DNA of 64,000 nt from an uncultured Roseobacter sp. (GCF_947493125.1 NZ_CANLQB010000001.1:620001-684000); one strand, 5' to 3'; shown: positions 27,647-36,722, counted from the first letter of the stretch. A program made the numbers and translations. The notes: a model not told the origin generated them from the letters alone.

Positions 27647-29244
27647 CAGCCAGCTCTCGCGAGATCTTCTGGTGTGACGGCCATGGCAAGATTGGTGATG
27701 TTGGCTTGGCCCTCCAACTCAATCTGCCATTCGGCGGCTCGCTTTTGCGGCAAGCGGTGGATGCGGTTCAGCCCGGAGGTAGTGTGCAGCAAAGCGCCAT
27801 CGGCGTAGACCCGGATCGTTACGCTGTCGTCGCCGCCCACGGCGGCGCGCCCCTTCGCACGAACAGCTCCGAACGTCCGAAGCGACGGAAAGTCGACTGG
27901 CTTTGAGCGCCATGTGAACGTGAGCCGTGCAGCATTGGGATCATCGACGATTGAGATCGTGCGCTGATCCTCGCCCAAAGACAGCATGTTGCTGGTGGCC
28001 ACGTCGAAGCGCAATTCCAGAGATGGAATGGCAATCTCCGCGTAGAACCCCAGATCTCCGCGCAAGTCGATCAGGCCAATGCGCACATCAGCGGCCCCGT
28101 CTGGCAGGTGTGCAAAGGCATAGCGCTGTTCAATGCGCGAGGCGTTGAAGGTATCTGGGTTCAGACCGCGCCATTGTTCGCGCGTGAAAATGTCCTGTGT
28201 CACCAACTGCGCACCTTGGCCGGACACCATGACCAACCCATCGTTGGATGGGTAGGCTGCGGCATAGCCCATATCAACAATGCCCGCGCGTGACACGCAG
28301 GGATATTCCTGCTCGGTCTTCTCCATCGCCATACTGTCGGGATGAAGGCCCTGCACGATGTAGGGCGTCCCGGTTGTCATGACGGCAACGGTTGAGCCAA
28401 AGGCGGCAAGCCCCACGATGTCGTCATTGGTGAAAAGCGAATACTTTCGGGGCCACGCATGGGGCAGGTAGGGTTCGCAAAACAGAATTTCACGACCGTC
28501 AAAGGCTACCATCATGCCGTTCGGCATGGCGATCAGCCCGTCCATGGTGGTCGGCGGTTGATCAAAGTCCAGGTTGGGCGCGACGCCGGTCAGGGCGGTC
28601 GTCGTGTCTGTATCGGTGTGGCTGATAGTGGCGGCAGGCAACTCGACGAGAAAGTACAGATCGGTGATGCCCGATGCTGAAGTGACCGACCGGTAGATAC
28701 GCATATTGGTTACGCGGCGATTGGCCGGCGGCGCCTCAAAGCCGTCGATCTGCACCTGCTCACCTGGTGTCACAAGGATTGGCCCAGCCAACAGGCTCAT
28801 GGCGGACTCTTCACCAAGATCGGTCACCCAAGAGTAGGCGTAGAGCAAACTCTGTTCGAGCGCTTGGTTTTCGGATCCGGGGTCTGCGGCCGGGATCAAT
28901 GTGAGCGTGGGCGCGGTGCCCGGTTTTGGCACGCCCATACTGTAGTAGGTGCCCTGATAGAACATCTGCGGCCCGGCGGCTTGGCCGGTCAGGTACAGGC
29001 GATCCTCTGCAATGGGTCCGGGCACGGCGCTGACGTTGGGCTCGGGGAACCCAAATGGCGTGTCGTTCCAGATCGTGAAGGACTGCACGTTCTCGGAGAA
29101 GGCATGGCGGGTCGTCAGGCCTCGGAACGCCTTGAGCCCACCGCTATTCATGCGGGCGTTGCTGGCGACTGTGGCCGCCATATCAGGAAGGTTGCGGTCT
29201 TCAATCCGCGGGATCTGGCCTATGAAACTCGTCAGCTCCAGCAT
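27646..29244 (-). CDS. Podoviral tail protein, beta-rich (tail hub/tube-like)
   Basis: 532 residues. The N-terminus (MLELTSFIGQIPRIEDRNLPDMAAT) and beta-rich body are typical of a widespread podovirus tail protein encoded directly after the head-tail adaptors (IGQIPR...RNLPD...A near the N-terminus; IYRSVTS; FLVELPAATISH). No signal peptide. It overlaps the preceding adaptor gene by one base. Role as a tail tube or hub component is inferred from synteny with P22/T7-like tails. Confidence 0.7.
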   Translation of the reverse strand: MLELTSFIGQIPRIEDRNLPDMAATVASNARMNSGGLKAFRGLTTRHAFSENVQSFTIWNDTPFGFPEPNVSAVPGPIAEDRLYLTGQAAGPQMFYQGTYYSMGVPKPGTAPTLTLIPAADPGSENQALEQSLLYAYSWVTDLGEESAMSLLAGPILVTPGEQVQIDGFEAPPANRRVTNMRIYRSVTSASGITDLYFLVELPAATISHTDTDTTTALTGVAPNLDFDQPPTTMDGLIAMPNGMMVAFDGREILFCEPYLPHAWPRKYSLFTNDDIVGLAAFGSTVAVMTTGTPYIVQGLHPDSMAMEKTEQEYPCVSRAGIVDMGYAAAYPSNDGLVMVSGQGAQLVTQDIFTREQWRGLNPDTFNASRIEQRYAFAHLPDGAADVRIGLIDLRGDLGFYAEIAIPSLELRFDVATSNMLSLGEDQRTISIVDDPNAARLTFTWRSKPVDFPSLRTFGAVRAKGRAAVGGDDSVTIRVYADGALLHTTSGLNRIHRLPQKRAAEWQIELEGQANITNLAMAVTPEDLARAG

Positions 29245-29900
29245 TACATGAAGTGCCCGGTCACGCGCGGCTTGGCGCGCTGGTTGCCACGGATATACAG
29301 GTCGGATGCACCCGCTACACCGTTTTTGTAGAGCGACATGGCAACCGCGGCACGTTCGGGGTCAAAAAGGCTCTCGTCACGCACCATGAATGCCCGGGCG
29401 AGTGCGCCCTGCGCTATGACATCGCAGTGTTCCTCGATCACGTGGTCGGGCAGTTGGTTCTGGGTGTCGGCGTCGATGCCATAGGATGGCACGCGGTTCG
29501 GCTTGATCCAGTAGGAGATCGTGACGTTGAACGGCGCGCTGCCGCTGGTGCGGTCTCGGAAAGGGTGTGGAATGACCTCTTGGGTATTCTGCTGCGTGAT
29601 GTAACGCGGAATTGTGCTGCTGTTGTAGCCCTCCCCCACGGTGTCTGTGAATATGATGGGCGTGAGTGTGTTCCAGGGCTGCCCCGTGACGTGCGCCCAC
29701 TCGATGGCGACCAGCGACTGATACGCTGGTGTGAGCCGAAGCGCTTCATTGATAAATGACACCTCTGACACCTCGCGCCAGCACCGCGTTTGGTGGCAGA
29801 AGTCGCTGGCCGCCTGCCGCAGCATGTTGAGCGCGACCGGCTCGGGCGCGTTCGGGCAGTGGATGCGAAACTCGGGCAGGCAATCAGTCAACGGGCGCAT
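29244..29900 (-). CDS. Head-tail adaptor-like / tail protein
   Basis: 218 residues beginning with MRPLTDCLPEFRIHCPNAPEPVALNML-type sequence, a helix with paired cysteines, then CHQTRCWREVSE. These are hallmarks of a small podoviral adaptor family. It lies between the DUF6682-like gene and the large tail protein. Role in joining portal to tail is inferred from order. Confidence 0.66.
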   Translation of the reverse strand: MRPLTDCLPEFRIHCPNAPEPVALNMLRQAASDFCHQTRCWREVSEVSFINEALRLTPAYQSLVAIEWAHVTGQPWNTLTPIIFTDTVGEGYNSSTIPRYITQQNTQEVIPHPFRDRTSGSAPFNVTISYWIKPNRVPSYGIDADTQNQLPDHVIEEHCDVIAQGALARAFMVRDESLFDPERAAVAMSLYKNGVAGASDLYIRGNQRAKPRVTGHFM

Positions 29901-29901
29901 G

Positions 29902-30690
29902 TCATGCCTTTCGGTCGCGGCGGTAGCTGTTTGGGTTGAGCGCTTCGCCCTGCAGTTTGAGGCCGAGAGATTGAGCGAACATCTGATAGTGCTTCATGGC
30001 CTTCATGGCTGACGACTGCACCTCATCGTCAATCTCATAGGCGCGATAGATCACGTAGTTGACGAGCGTCTGCGTCATGATCTCCGGGCAGTTGACTCGG
30101 AAAGCCTGACCGGCGGCGGTCGTCTCGCCGTCCGTCAGTTCGCAGTCGCGCAGGATCGGTACAATATCCGCCTCAATGAGGCCGGTTCCGTCATTCGGCG
30201 GATAAACCATGTAGGTGCGGGGGCTCGCCGGATCATAGATCACGTGCTTGACCTTTGCAGCGCGCGGCACCACGTCGCTGTCACTCCAGTCCGGGTTGAA
30301 GGCGTCGAGCACTTGGCGGGATATGGTGGTGATTGCACCAGCACCAACCCGGGCCGGGCCGCCCTCGGTGGTCAGCGTGGCGAGGTTGCGGATAAACCGC
30401 AGCGCCTGGGCATGATCATTGGAAAGCGTCTGGTGTGCTCCGGGGATCAGCACCAGTTCTGCGGATATCTGAATTTCGTTGGGCTTGTGCAGCGCGATCT
30501 CGCGCAGTCCTGCATCGACGTATTCGCATAGGTCGGCCAGTGGAAACCGCACATGATCGGTGTCCATGAGGGTCTTAGACGCGGGTACCAGAATGTCAGA
30601 AAGCCGAATGGCATATTCGGCGGTTTGAAGGGAGCCAGCATCGTCCGATGTGATTGACGCGCCGGTCAGGCCATAATCAAGATCGGGCAT
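29902..30690 (-). CDS. DUF6682-like phage head-tail connector protein
   Basis: 262 residues. The pattern LCEYVDAGLREIALHKP, LVLIPGAHQTL, ALRFIRNLAT and VYPPNDGTGLIEA resembles DUF6682 phage proteins, which are encoded just downstream of capsid genes in podoviruses. Probably a connector or adaptor component. It starts 36 bases after the end of the acidic 227-residue gene. Function inferred from family position only. Confidence 0.68.
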   Translation of the reverse strand: MPDLDYGLTGASITSDDAGSLQTAEYAIRLSDILVPASKTLMDTDHVRFPLADLCEYVDAGLREIALHKPNEIQISAELVLIPGAHQTLSNDHAQALRFIRNLATLTTEGGPARVGAGAITTISRQVLDAFNPDWSDSDVVPRAAKVKHVIYDPASPRTYMVYPPNDGTGLIEADIVPILRDCELTDGETTAAGQAFRVNCPEIMTQTLVNYVIYRAYEIDDEVQSSAMKAMKHYQMFAQSLGLKLQGEALNPNSYRRDRKA

Positions 30691-30726
30691 GGTGGCTCCC
30701 TCAATTCTTCATGTGCTTGCCTGGGC

Positions 30727-31410
30727 TTAGCCCGCGCGTTCGGCGCGAGCGGCCTTGATACTGGCGATCATCGTCTCAGGCTTTGCCTTTGGGTGTGGTT
30801 TCCGCCCGGTTTCGGTTTCGTGCAACTTCCGCAGGTCGTCTTCCGAAATATTGCCAAACTCGGGATCGGCGGCGTCGTCATCTTCTTCTTCCGGGGTCGG
30901 CGGTTCTGCGGGGTTGTTCTCACCATCGGTGGCCGCCTCGGTTTCGGTCTCTGTCCCTTCCTGCGTGGTAGCAATGGGCGCGCTGGTGGTTGGCGCAGGC
31001 GGTTCGGCGGGCGGTTCGGCGGGCGGTTCTTGCGGAACGGGGGTTGTCGCGCCACGGCCTTGCTCGCCGTCTATGGGTTCGACCACCTCGGTATTCACTG
31101 CCGCGTTGTCGGGCGCCGGTGCAGTCGCTGGTGTCTGCGTGGGTACAAATGGATCAATCGCACCTCGGAGAACGCCCACGGACGCCTGTGCGGCGGCGGG
31201 CGGATCGTGTGCCGGTGGCTCTTCTTCCTGCGGCTCGTAAATGTCATAGGCGCCAGCGCTCAACAGCCTCTTGATGTGCGAAGCCTCTGTGACGGTCGCA
31301 ATATGCGGGCTGGTCGGGAGTGCTGGGTCAACTGGCTTGAAGTGGTACTCTTTGTCCTCAATCGGGACGATGGAACCGCCTTCGCGCTTGATGGTGCATT
31401 CGATTTGCAT
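30727..31410 (-). CDS. Acidic, proline-rich phage protein with C-terminal HeH-like helix
   Basis: 227 residues. The first ~70 form a small ordered region (KEYHFKPVDPALPTSPHIATV). The middle is Pro/Glu/Thr-rich and surely disordered. The last ~35 (FGNISEDDLRKLHETETGRKP; AKPETMIASIKAAR) look like a HeH/LEM-type helix-extended-loop-helix. AGAGGT lies before the start. Possibly a head-assembly accessory protein; unknown. Confidence 0.6.
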   Translation of the reverse strand: MQIECTIKREGGSIVPIEDKEYHFKPVDPALPTSPHIATVTEASHIKRLLSAGAYDIYEPQEEEPPAHDPPAAAQASVGVLRGAIDPFVPTQTPATAPAPDNAAVNTEVVEPIDGEQGRGATTPVPQEPPAEPPAEPPAPTTSAPIATTQEGTETETEAATDGENNPAEPPTPEEEDDDAADPEFGNISEDDLRKLHETETGRKPHPKAKPETMIASIKAARAERAG

Positions 31411-31456
31411 GGGGATACCTCTGTGGCTGGTTTCGGGCGGGCGGGGGCCGGAAACT

Positions 31457-31498
31457 GCCGTACCCCATACGGCGCGCGCGACCAGTGCCGCGCGCGCC
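31457..31498 (-). terminator. Two competing hairpins after the 144-residue head gene
   Basis: A perfect 10-bp GC stem pairs 31471-31480 with 31489-31498 (loop 31481-31488). An alternative 6-bp stem pairs 31457-31462 with 31468-31473. Reading leftward, the second is followed by AGTTTCC rather than a clean U run. They sit 5 bases beyond the head gene's stop. Candidate terminator, attenuator or mRNA-stabilising structure. Confidence 0.45.
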
Positions 31499-31502
31499 GG
31501 TC

Positions 31503-31937
31503 TTACATGGAGATGTAGCGGACGCGCAGCACGATCCGCTTATTCGCGGCGGCGGCCTCGTTCTGACTTAGCTGAACGCCGATGCCGCGGTGCTCCATCG
31601 ACTTTTCGATGTCAGCGAGCGTCAACAGCGGTGTGCTGGTTTCTGCGGTCGACGGCGCCGCGGCAAGGAACTCGGAACCGAGCGTCCGGGCGTCGTCGGG
31701 TTCTTTGAACACACCGGAGACCAGGCCAACCTGAATGGTTGTGACGCCAGCCAGATTGTCAGTGTCGACCGTGACCTCGGTGGGCACCATGTAGGCAGGC
31801 AGGCCGGCCATCTCGATAATGTCGGTGCCGCTGTCGGCGTTGAGGGTGTGAACGAAAATGCGCTCTGTGGACTGACCGGCCTGACCGGGGTTCGAGAGCG
31901 GCAGCTTGAGGGCTGCTTTGCTGATTTGAAGTGCCAT
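31503..31937 (-). CDS. Probable head decoration / minor head protein
   Basis: 144 residues, beta-rich, starting MALQISKAALKLPLSNPGQ. It is encoded immediately downstream of the major capsid gene and flanked by hairpins on both sides, so it can be expressed as a highly dosed short message. An AAAGGAG ribosome site lies upstream. Small proteins in this place are often head decoration proteins. The assignment is by position only. Confidence 0.58.
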   Translation of the reverse strand: MALQISKAALKLPLSNPGQAGQSTERIFVHTLNADSGTDIIEMAGLPAYMVPTEVTVDTDNLAGVTTIQVGLVSGVFKEPDDARTLGSEFLAAAPSTAETSTPLLTLADIEKSMEHRGIGVQLSQNEAAAANKRIVLRVRYISM

Positions 31938-31989
31938 GTGTGCGGCTCCTTTGGGTCTGCGGCTTGTGGCTCAGTGGGTCGGAAAGATG

Positions 31990-32016
31990 GAGCCGCCCGC
32001 ATCCCGCGGGCGGCTC
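31990..32016 (-). terminator. Strong 11-bp hairpin just after the capsid gene
   Basis: GAGCCGCCCGC (31990-32000) pairs perfectly with 32006-32016 around a 5-base loop, 6 bases beyond the capsid stop. The leftward continuation CATCTTTCC is only weakly U-rich, so partial termination or 3'-end protection is more likely than full termination. Confidence 0.55.
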
Positions 32017-32021
32017 ATGGC

Positions 32022-33137
32022 TTATGCAGCGTTGGGATCAGCGGCGGCGCAATCCACGGAGATCACACCGTAGTCGCGGTTGTTGAAGCGGGTCTTCTTC
32101 ATGCCGCAGATCGTGCCTGCCGCGATGCCCACCGAGTTGCCGTAGTCTTTGGGCTCTTCAACCCAGGTATAGCGCCCGGTGTTGGTCTCGCCGTGGGCTT
32201 TCATGCCCGCCTGCGCGCCCATGAAGAGGGACCGGGATGCGTCGATGTTGGCGCCCACGCCGTAGTCATCGAAGCGACGCACACGCGAATGATCGTGCAG
32301 AACCACGTTGTTGATCATGCCCAGACCACCCTTGAAGATCGGGTTTTTCCGGCCTTCGGCACCTGCCGCGGCACGCTGAATGGCGTTCCACTCGCGATCA
32401 CCGGCGCCTGTGCGCAGGTTGTGGGAGTCGAACGGCGACATTGCCATCACGTAGTGGTCGGCGCCTTCCACCTTCACCGGACGGATCATGATGTTGTCGC
32501 GGTCCAGCGCGTTCATCATTTTCGCCTTGGTGACGGTACGCTCGATCAGAGCAACCGACATGGTGTCAGCCGCGGTCAACGTAGCTTTGGAGGTCGCCGA
32601 ACCACCGTAGAGGATGTGATCATCATCGGGTGCTTGGAACGGGTTCTGCGCGAAGCCTTGCAGCAACTCATCATCGTCCATGATGAGGCTGTCCTGGTTG
32701 ATGGCTTCGTTCGGGCCGGTGCCGGACAGATAGGCGAAAGCAATCTCGTCCATCCACTCAGCCAGATAGGTGCCTGTGTTCTGCCGAACCTGACTGCGGT
32801 AGTTGTGCAGCGTGCGCTTGCGCGTCATGCGGCCACCAACGTCGCCACCTTTGCGGACCTGATCAATGCGCACCACGTCTTGGTAGAACTTGAGCGCTTC
32901 TTCGTTGCCGTCGAGGCGTGCGTCGCCGTAGGTCGGCTTCTGGCGGAACCGCATGTTGATGTCGAAGCGGACTTCATCACCGGCATCGCTTTCCAGATCC
33001 GACTTCACTTCAATGATGTTGTTGGCACCCTTGCCGGTGAAGCGCTCCATGTACGCCTGTTCGGCGACATCGGCTGCAAGGCTAATGGCCCAGCGCTTGA
33101 CGGCTTGAGGGGAATTGATGCCTGTCTGCGTCTGCAT
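32022..33137 (-). CDS. Major capsid protein, N4-gp56 family
   Basis: I place the start at the ATG at 33137 (MQTQTGINSPQAVKRW), which has CGGAG eight bases upstream, rather than the ATG at 33176. The protein then has 371 residues. Sequence features match the N4-gp56/P22-like HK97-fold capsid family: YMERFTGKGANNII, RFDINMRFRQKP, GDVGGRMTRKRTLHNYR, VYVMAMSPFDSHNLRT-type segment, and SRSLFMGAQAG. It forms the icosahedral shell. The 95-base gap upstream holds a palindromic operator, and a strong hairpin follows the stop. The gene may therefore have its own transcript. Confidence 0.9.
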   Translation of the reverse strand: MQTQTGINSPQAVKRWAISLAADVAEQAYMERFTGKGANNIIEVKSDLESDAGDEVRFDINMRFRQKPTYGDARLDGNEEALKFYQDVVRIDQVRKGGDVGGRMTRKRTLHNYRSQVRQNTGTYLAEWMDEIAFAYLSGTGPNEAINQDSLIMDDDELLQGFAQNPFQAPDDDHILYGGSATSKATLTAADTMSVALIERTVTKAKMMNALDRDNIMIRPVKVEGADHYVMAMSPFDSHNLRTGAGDREWNAIQRAAAGAEGRKNPIFKGGLGMINNVVLHDHSRVRRFDDYGVGANIDASRSLFMGAQAGMKAHGETNTGRYTWVEEPKDYGNSVGIAAGTICGMKKTRFNNRDYGVISVDCAAADPNAA

Positions 33138-33222
33138 GATGTGATCTCCGTTGCAGAATTGCGTTGGAGGAAGCACATCTTGCGCGTTCCGGCGTTTGAT
33201 GACGCGGATACTGTATCAGGGT

Positions 33223-33236
33223 TTGAAAATTTTCAA
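33223..33236. promoter_or_regulatory. Operator copy ahead of the capsid gene
   Basis: Perfect 14-bp palindrome TTGAAAATTTTCAA. It overlaps the stop codon of the CsrA-like gene and lies 86 bases upstream of the capsid start. TTGAAA on the minus strand could serve as a -35 with TACAGT 15 bases on. Same sequence as the copy between the divergent regulators. Confidence 0.72.
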
Positions 33237-33463
33237 GACCTATTGCGATCTCGCGGCGGGGTGTCCATCGCGTCGATGGTGTCGTCCGTGATGCTTTCGA
33301 GGTTTGCTGACACATCCTTGTGGTTCAACAACTCGATAAGCAGATCTGGCGGGGCGTCGATGTTCACGCGGGACTCATTGGCCCGATAACGCTGAACAGT
33401 CAGCGTAAACGGGCCAATGCGCACGGTGTCCGCGTCTTTCACCCTGAGGGTCAGACCAGCCAT
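33233..33463 (-). CDS. CsrA-like small protein between scaffold and capsid genes
   Basis: 76 residues. The first ~48 follow the CsrA/RsmA strand pattern: LTLRVKDADTVRIGPFTLTVQRY then RVNIDAPPDLLIEL, against LTRRVGETLMIG...RIGVNAPKEVSV in E. coli. Two RNA-contact positions differ: Arg6 is Leu and the position of Arg44 is Leu. RNA binding is therefore uncertain. A 28-residue acidic tail follows. CsrA proteins bind GGA motifs in mRNA leaders, and the next gene's leader has CCGGAAC and CGGAGAT. It begins 5 bases after the scaffold stop without a clear ribosome site, suggesting coupled translation. Confidence 0.62.
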   Translation of the reverse strand: MAGLTLRVKDADTVRIGPFTLTVQRYRANESRVNIDAPPDLLIELLNHKDVSANLESITDDTIDAMDTPPRDRNRS

Positions 33464-33467
33464 GAAG

Positions 33468-34490
33468 TCAAAACTCGTTCAGGAACGCGTCTTGCTCTTC
33501 GGGTGTCATCTTTGCGAAGGCCGCCTCGGCAACTTCACTGCTGCCTGAACCGATCTTGGCGTCGATGTTGTAGAACCGGCTTTCGGTTGCACCGCCATTT
33601 ACGTCAGTCGCAGGCATATTCGACAGGTTTTCGGGTGTCTCCGGTCGCGGATCAGTGCGCGGTTGAGGCGTGGCGCCTTTGCTTTCGGTTTTGATGGGCG
33701 GCGCCGGGTCGGCTGGTTTGGGATCAGCAGGATCGCTGCTCGCCTTTGGCAATGGCTTTCCGCGTGCCTGTCGGTCGATCTCCAGCAGAGTATACGCATG
33801 TGCGATTTTCTGATGGTCGTCCAAGTGGGAGTAGTTCGGGTTCACATCGACCGCGCGCAAGGTCCGGTCGAATTCTGCGAATACCTCTTGGTCGGCCTTC
33901 AATATCGGGTGGGTGGCCACCATGCGGTCGATTTCGGCGAACCAGCCTTCATTCTCGATGTCGGCGTTCTGCTGTGCAATCTGCTCAGCGTCCCAGACCT
34001 TCCGGGTGGCTTCCAGAAGGCTGTCTTGGAGTTGCTTGTCGCGCCTCTTGAACTCCTCGTCGTCGATATCGCCGTCCATGACCTGTTGAAGCAGGGTTTC
34101 GCGCTCTTTTTCGGCGTCAGCGATCTTGGTCTTGTGCTCGGTCACGTCCGGCACATCTTGAAGCTTGGGCGCTTCAACCTTTGCCTCCTCTGCTGGCGGA
34201 TCAGCACCTTTCGCCGCTTCGGCTTCTTCGGCAAGTTTGGCTTCTTCGGCTGCCTTGGCGTCTTCGGCCTCCTTGGCCTTGGCGGCTTCCTCATCTTCCA
34301 TGTCCTTGAGGAGTTTGCGCTCGTTGTCGGTCAGATGATCAAGCTCGGCGTCGGTCATTGCCGCCGGCATATCATCCGGGCTCTTCGGGGCGTCCGCTTC
34401 GGCCTTCGGCTGCTCAGTCGCTTGATCCTTGGTTTCAGGTGCAGTGGCTTGATCAGTCTCAAGCGTTTTTTCATCAGTATTTCCCGACAT
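33468..34490 (-). CDS. Capsid scaffold-like protein
   Basis: 340 residues, strongly acidic and Ala/Glu/Lys-rich, with a long coiled-coil region (~50-190). The ordered C-terminal part contains GWFAEIDRMVATHPILKAD and DHQKIAHAYTLLEIDRQ. Composition, size and place between portal and capsid genes fit a scaffold protein that guides shell assembly and is later lost. The last residues (MTPEEQDAFLNEF) resemble capsid-binding tails. No protease motif seen. Confidence 0.75.
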   Translation of the reverse strand: MSGNTDEKTLETDQATAPETKDQATEQPKAEADAPKSPDDMPAAMTDAELDHLTDNERKLLKDMEDEEAAKAKEAEDAKAAEEAKLAEEAEAAKGADPPAEEAKVEAPKLQDVPDVTEHKTKIADAEKERETLLQQVMDGDIDDEEFKRRDKQLQDSLLEATRKVWDAEQIAQQNADIENEGWFAEIDRMVATHPILKADQEVFAEFDRTLRAVDVNPNYSHLDDHQKIAHAYTLLEIDRQARGKPLPKASSDPADPKPADPAPPIKTESKGATPQPRTDPRPETPENLSNMPATDVNGGATESRFYNIDAKIGSGSSEVAEAAFAKMTPEEQDAFLNEF

Positions 34491-34502
34491 GGTGTGTCTC
34501 CT

Positions 34503-36722
34503 TTAAGCGGGGATGGGCTGGGGTGGTTGCTCCGGGGGCATTGGCCCCTGTGGCTGTGCTGCAGACTCCGCAGAGCGCTGGGCGGCGTAGAGGATCTGAT
34601 CGGCCGCGTCCGCAACAGCCGGTGCTCCAATCATCTGAATGGCAACCTCGAGGGACTTTTTTATGTCCTCGAGAGAGCCGGAAGCAAGGGATTGCAGGGT
34701 CTTGCGCGTTTCGGCCTGTGTCTTCTTTGCGCGTGCGGCGGTTTCCATGGCCTTGGCTTCGGTCGAGGCAAGCTCGGCCTCTGCTGCGCGCGCCTGCATC
34801 GCTGCTTGAGCGTCTCGCTGTGCCTGCAGGGCCATGGTTTCCTCGTCCGGGTTCTCCGGGTCGGCGTCCGGGTCGTTCTGGCCGGTGACCTGCCGGATGC
34901 GCTTCACAAGCTCTTCTTGCTTCGGCACGTCCAAGGCTTCGACAACCAAATCGAGCGTCGCAATCACGATCTCCGGGGCGGTGGCGGCCAATTTGGTCAT
35001 GAGGTCGAGCAGCGTCTCGGCTTGGGCTTGGCGCGCTGTGGCCGACCAATCAGTTTCATCCAGCACAAAATCAGCTTTGGTCATGGTGATGTCGCTGATA
35101 TCATCTCCAGGTACTACGTTGATCTCCTCCCAGTCAGGATTGCCCCGCATGTTGGTGATGCGGAACATCTTATGCTCGGAGAAGAACTGCTCGATCAAAC
35201 TCAACAGTTTGTCGCCGTGGTGTTTCCGCCCGGATCGCTCAGCCTCAAAGTAATGAGAGGTGGACAGTTGGCCTTCTGTCTGTCGGGCAATGATAGCCTT
35301 ACCAGAGGATGCGTTTGTCTCGCGGCCCATGTTCTCGTCGGTCACGCCGGATATGTTCTGGATAAAATCCATGTCCATTCCCATGAGACCGATATGAGCC
35401 TGTGAGAGGTTGTAGTCGGTCTCGACTGTGGGGGGCTTCCCCCCAGGGGCGTATCCGATCATCGCATCAGGACGGGCAGCCTCGTCGCGCAACTCTTCAA
35501 CGTCAACATCTGTGGTCTTCTCGTAGAACACGCGTGCGCTCGACAGAATATGCAGCGACTTCGATAGGCGTTTGTTGAGATCGCGCTGCGCATCGCGAAT
35601 GTGCCGGATCATGCCATAGGGCATGCCTGTTTCGGCGTCTCGGTTGGCCCACATGGGCGTGAGCGGAAATCGGTTATGCCGGTATGGCGTTGGGCCGTGG
35701 TAAAGCAGCCCTTTGTCGGTGAAGACAGCGACATGCATTATCTGGCGGGGTCGCCGCATAAGCTTGGCTCGCCCACTGTCCAAGTCGGCGTAGTGGCCGC
35801 GGCTCCAAGGGTCGTAGATCTCCCCGGAGAAATCGCCGCCTTTGATTACGTCAGTGGTCATGGTGCGCTTGTACCAGCCTTCAACGAGGCGAAGGCGGCG
35901 TCGGGTCATCGTGCCTGGCCGCAGCACATAGTCGGCCTGATCCCAATACTCGTATTCACGCGCGTCCATGGCGTCGTCGCCCATAGCGTCGATGATCGAG
36001 ATGTTGTTGCCGGTCGTGGACATGACATAGGAAGTCTGGCAACTCTCTTCGAGCAAACGCTGCCGTTTCGGAAACTTTGCTACGCAGCTGTCAAGATCGG
36101 TCCAGCGGCTTCGGAATAGATATCGGCCGTCAGACAGATCGTCTGCTTGGCCGCTGCTGTCCCAGAGCACGTTGCGCCAGCTTTCCCACCCTTCGAACAC
36201 AGGCTCGCGGTCGTAGTCGACCATGTGTCCGGTTTCGAGCCAGCCTATACCCGCGCGCACCAGATCCTTGAACGCTTTGGCGTAGTGTGCGTGCGCGTTT
36301 GAGGTGTCCGAGACATACTTGAGCAGTTCAGTTTTCAACTGCGATGCGGCCAACCCGTCTTTGCGGCGCGGCAGGACGCGGAAATCCTTCGGTGCCCGGC
36401 GCTGCATGCCGAGCATGTAATTGATCGCGGACGCAATCACGTTGAACGTAAGTGGCGCTTGCCCGCGTGATGCGAGGACAAGAAGTTCATCGTCGCTCCA
36501 TTGCTTGTTGTCGTAGAAAGCCTCGTCCATCTGCATCTCAGCGCGTGACGCGGCTTGCCGCTGAAGCTCGGACGTAAACATGCCGACCAGTTCGGAATGC
36601 ACCATCGTGAACAGCGAGTTGTCCAGTTTTCTCGGATCGGTGACGACGCCCTGCAGCGGCTTGGGAAACGCGTCAGGGTTGAATATCACCTCGTTGTCGC
36701 GGCGATCATCGCTATAGTTCAT
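34503..36722 (-). CDS. Portal protein, P22-like
   Basis: 739 residues, close to the P22 portal length. Characteristic pieces are DEAFYDNKQWSDDELLVLASRGQAPLTFNVI, INYMLGMQRRAPKDFRVLPR, a GYAPGGKPP loop and FIQNISGVTDENMGRETNASSGKAI. The C-terminal ~150 residues are an Ala/Gln-rich helical barrel. The portal dodecamer sits at one vertex, forms the packaging channel and binds terminase and tail adaptors. It overlaps the upstream 182-residue gene by 11 bases. Confidence 0.9.
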   Translation of the reverse strand: MNYSDDRRDNEVIFNPDAFPKPLQGVVTDPRKLDNSLFTMVHSELVGMFTSELQRQAASRAEMQMDEAFYDNKQWSDDELLVLASRGQAPLTFNVIASAINYMLGMQRRAPKDFRVLPRRKDGLAASQLKTELLKYVSDTSNAHAHYAKAFKDLVRAGIGWLETGHMVDYDREPVFEGWESWRNVLWDSSGQADDLSDGRYLFRSRWTDLDSCVAKFPKRQRLLEESCQTSYVMSTTGNNISIIDAMGDDAMDAREYEYWDQADYVLRPGTMTRRRLRLVEGWYKRTMTTDVIKGGDFSGEIYDPWSRGHYADLDSGRAKLMRRPRQIMHVAVFTDKGLLYHGPTPYRHNRFPLTPMWANRDAETGMPYGMIRHIRDAQRDLNKRLSKSLHILSSARVFYEKTTDVDVEELRDEAARPDAMIGYAPGGKPPTVETDYNLSQAHIGLMGMDMDFIQNISGVTDENMGRETNASSGKAIIARQTEGQLSTSHYFEAERSGRKHHGDKLLSLIEQFFSEHKMFRITNMRGNPDWEEINVVPGDDISDITMTKADFVLDETDWSATARQAQAETLLDLMTKLAATAPEIVIATLDLVVEALDVPKQEELVKRIRQVTGQNDPDADPENPDEETMALQAQRDAQAAMQARAAEAELASTEAKAMETAARAKKTQAETRKTLQSLASGSLEDIKKSLEVAIQMIGAPAVADAADQILYAAQRSAESAAQPQGPMPPEQPPQPIPA

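Noticed and set aside
34646-34674. Inverted repeat CTCGAGGGAC...GTCCTCGAG with a T run inside the portal gene
   Set aside because: Stem is imperfect, lies in conserved coding sequence and the Ts are in the loop; not a terminator.
31590-35405. ~580-600-codon plus-strand ORFs opposite capsid, scaffold and portal genes
   Set aside because: Antisense shadows; the minus frames encode recognised families.
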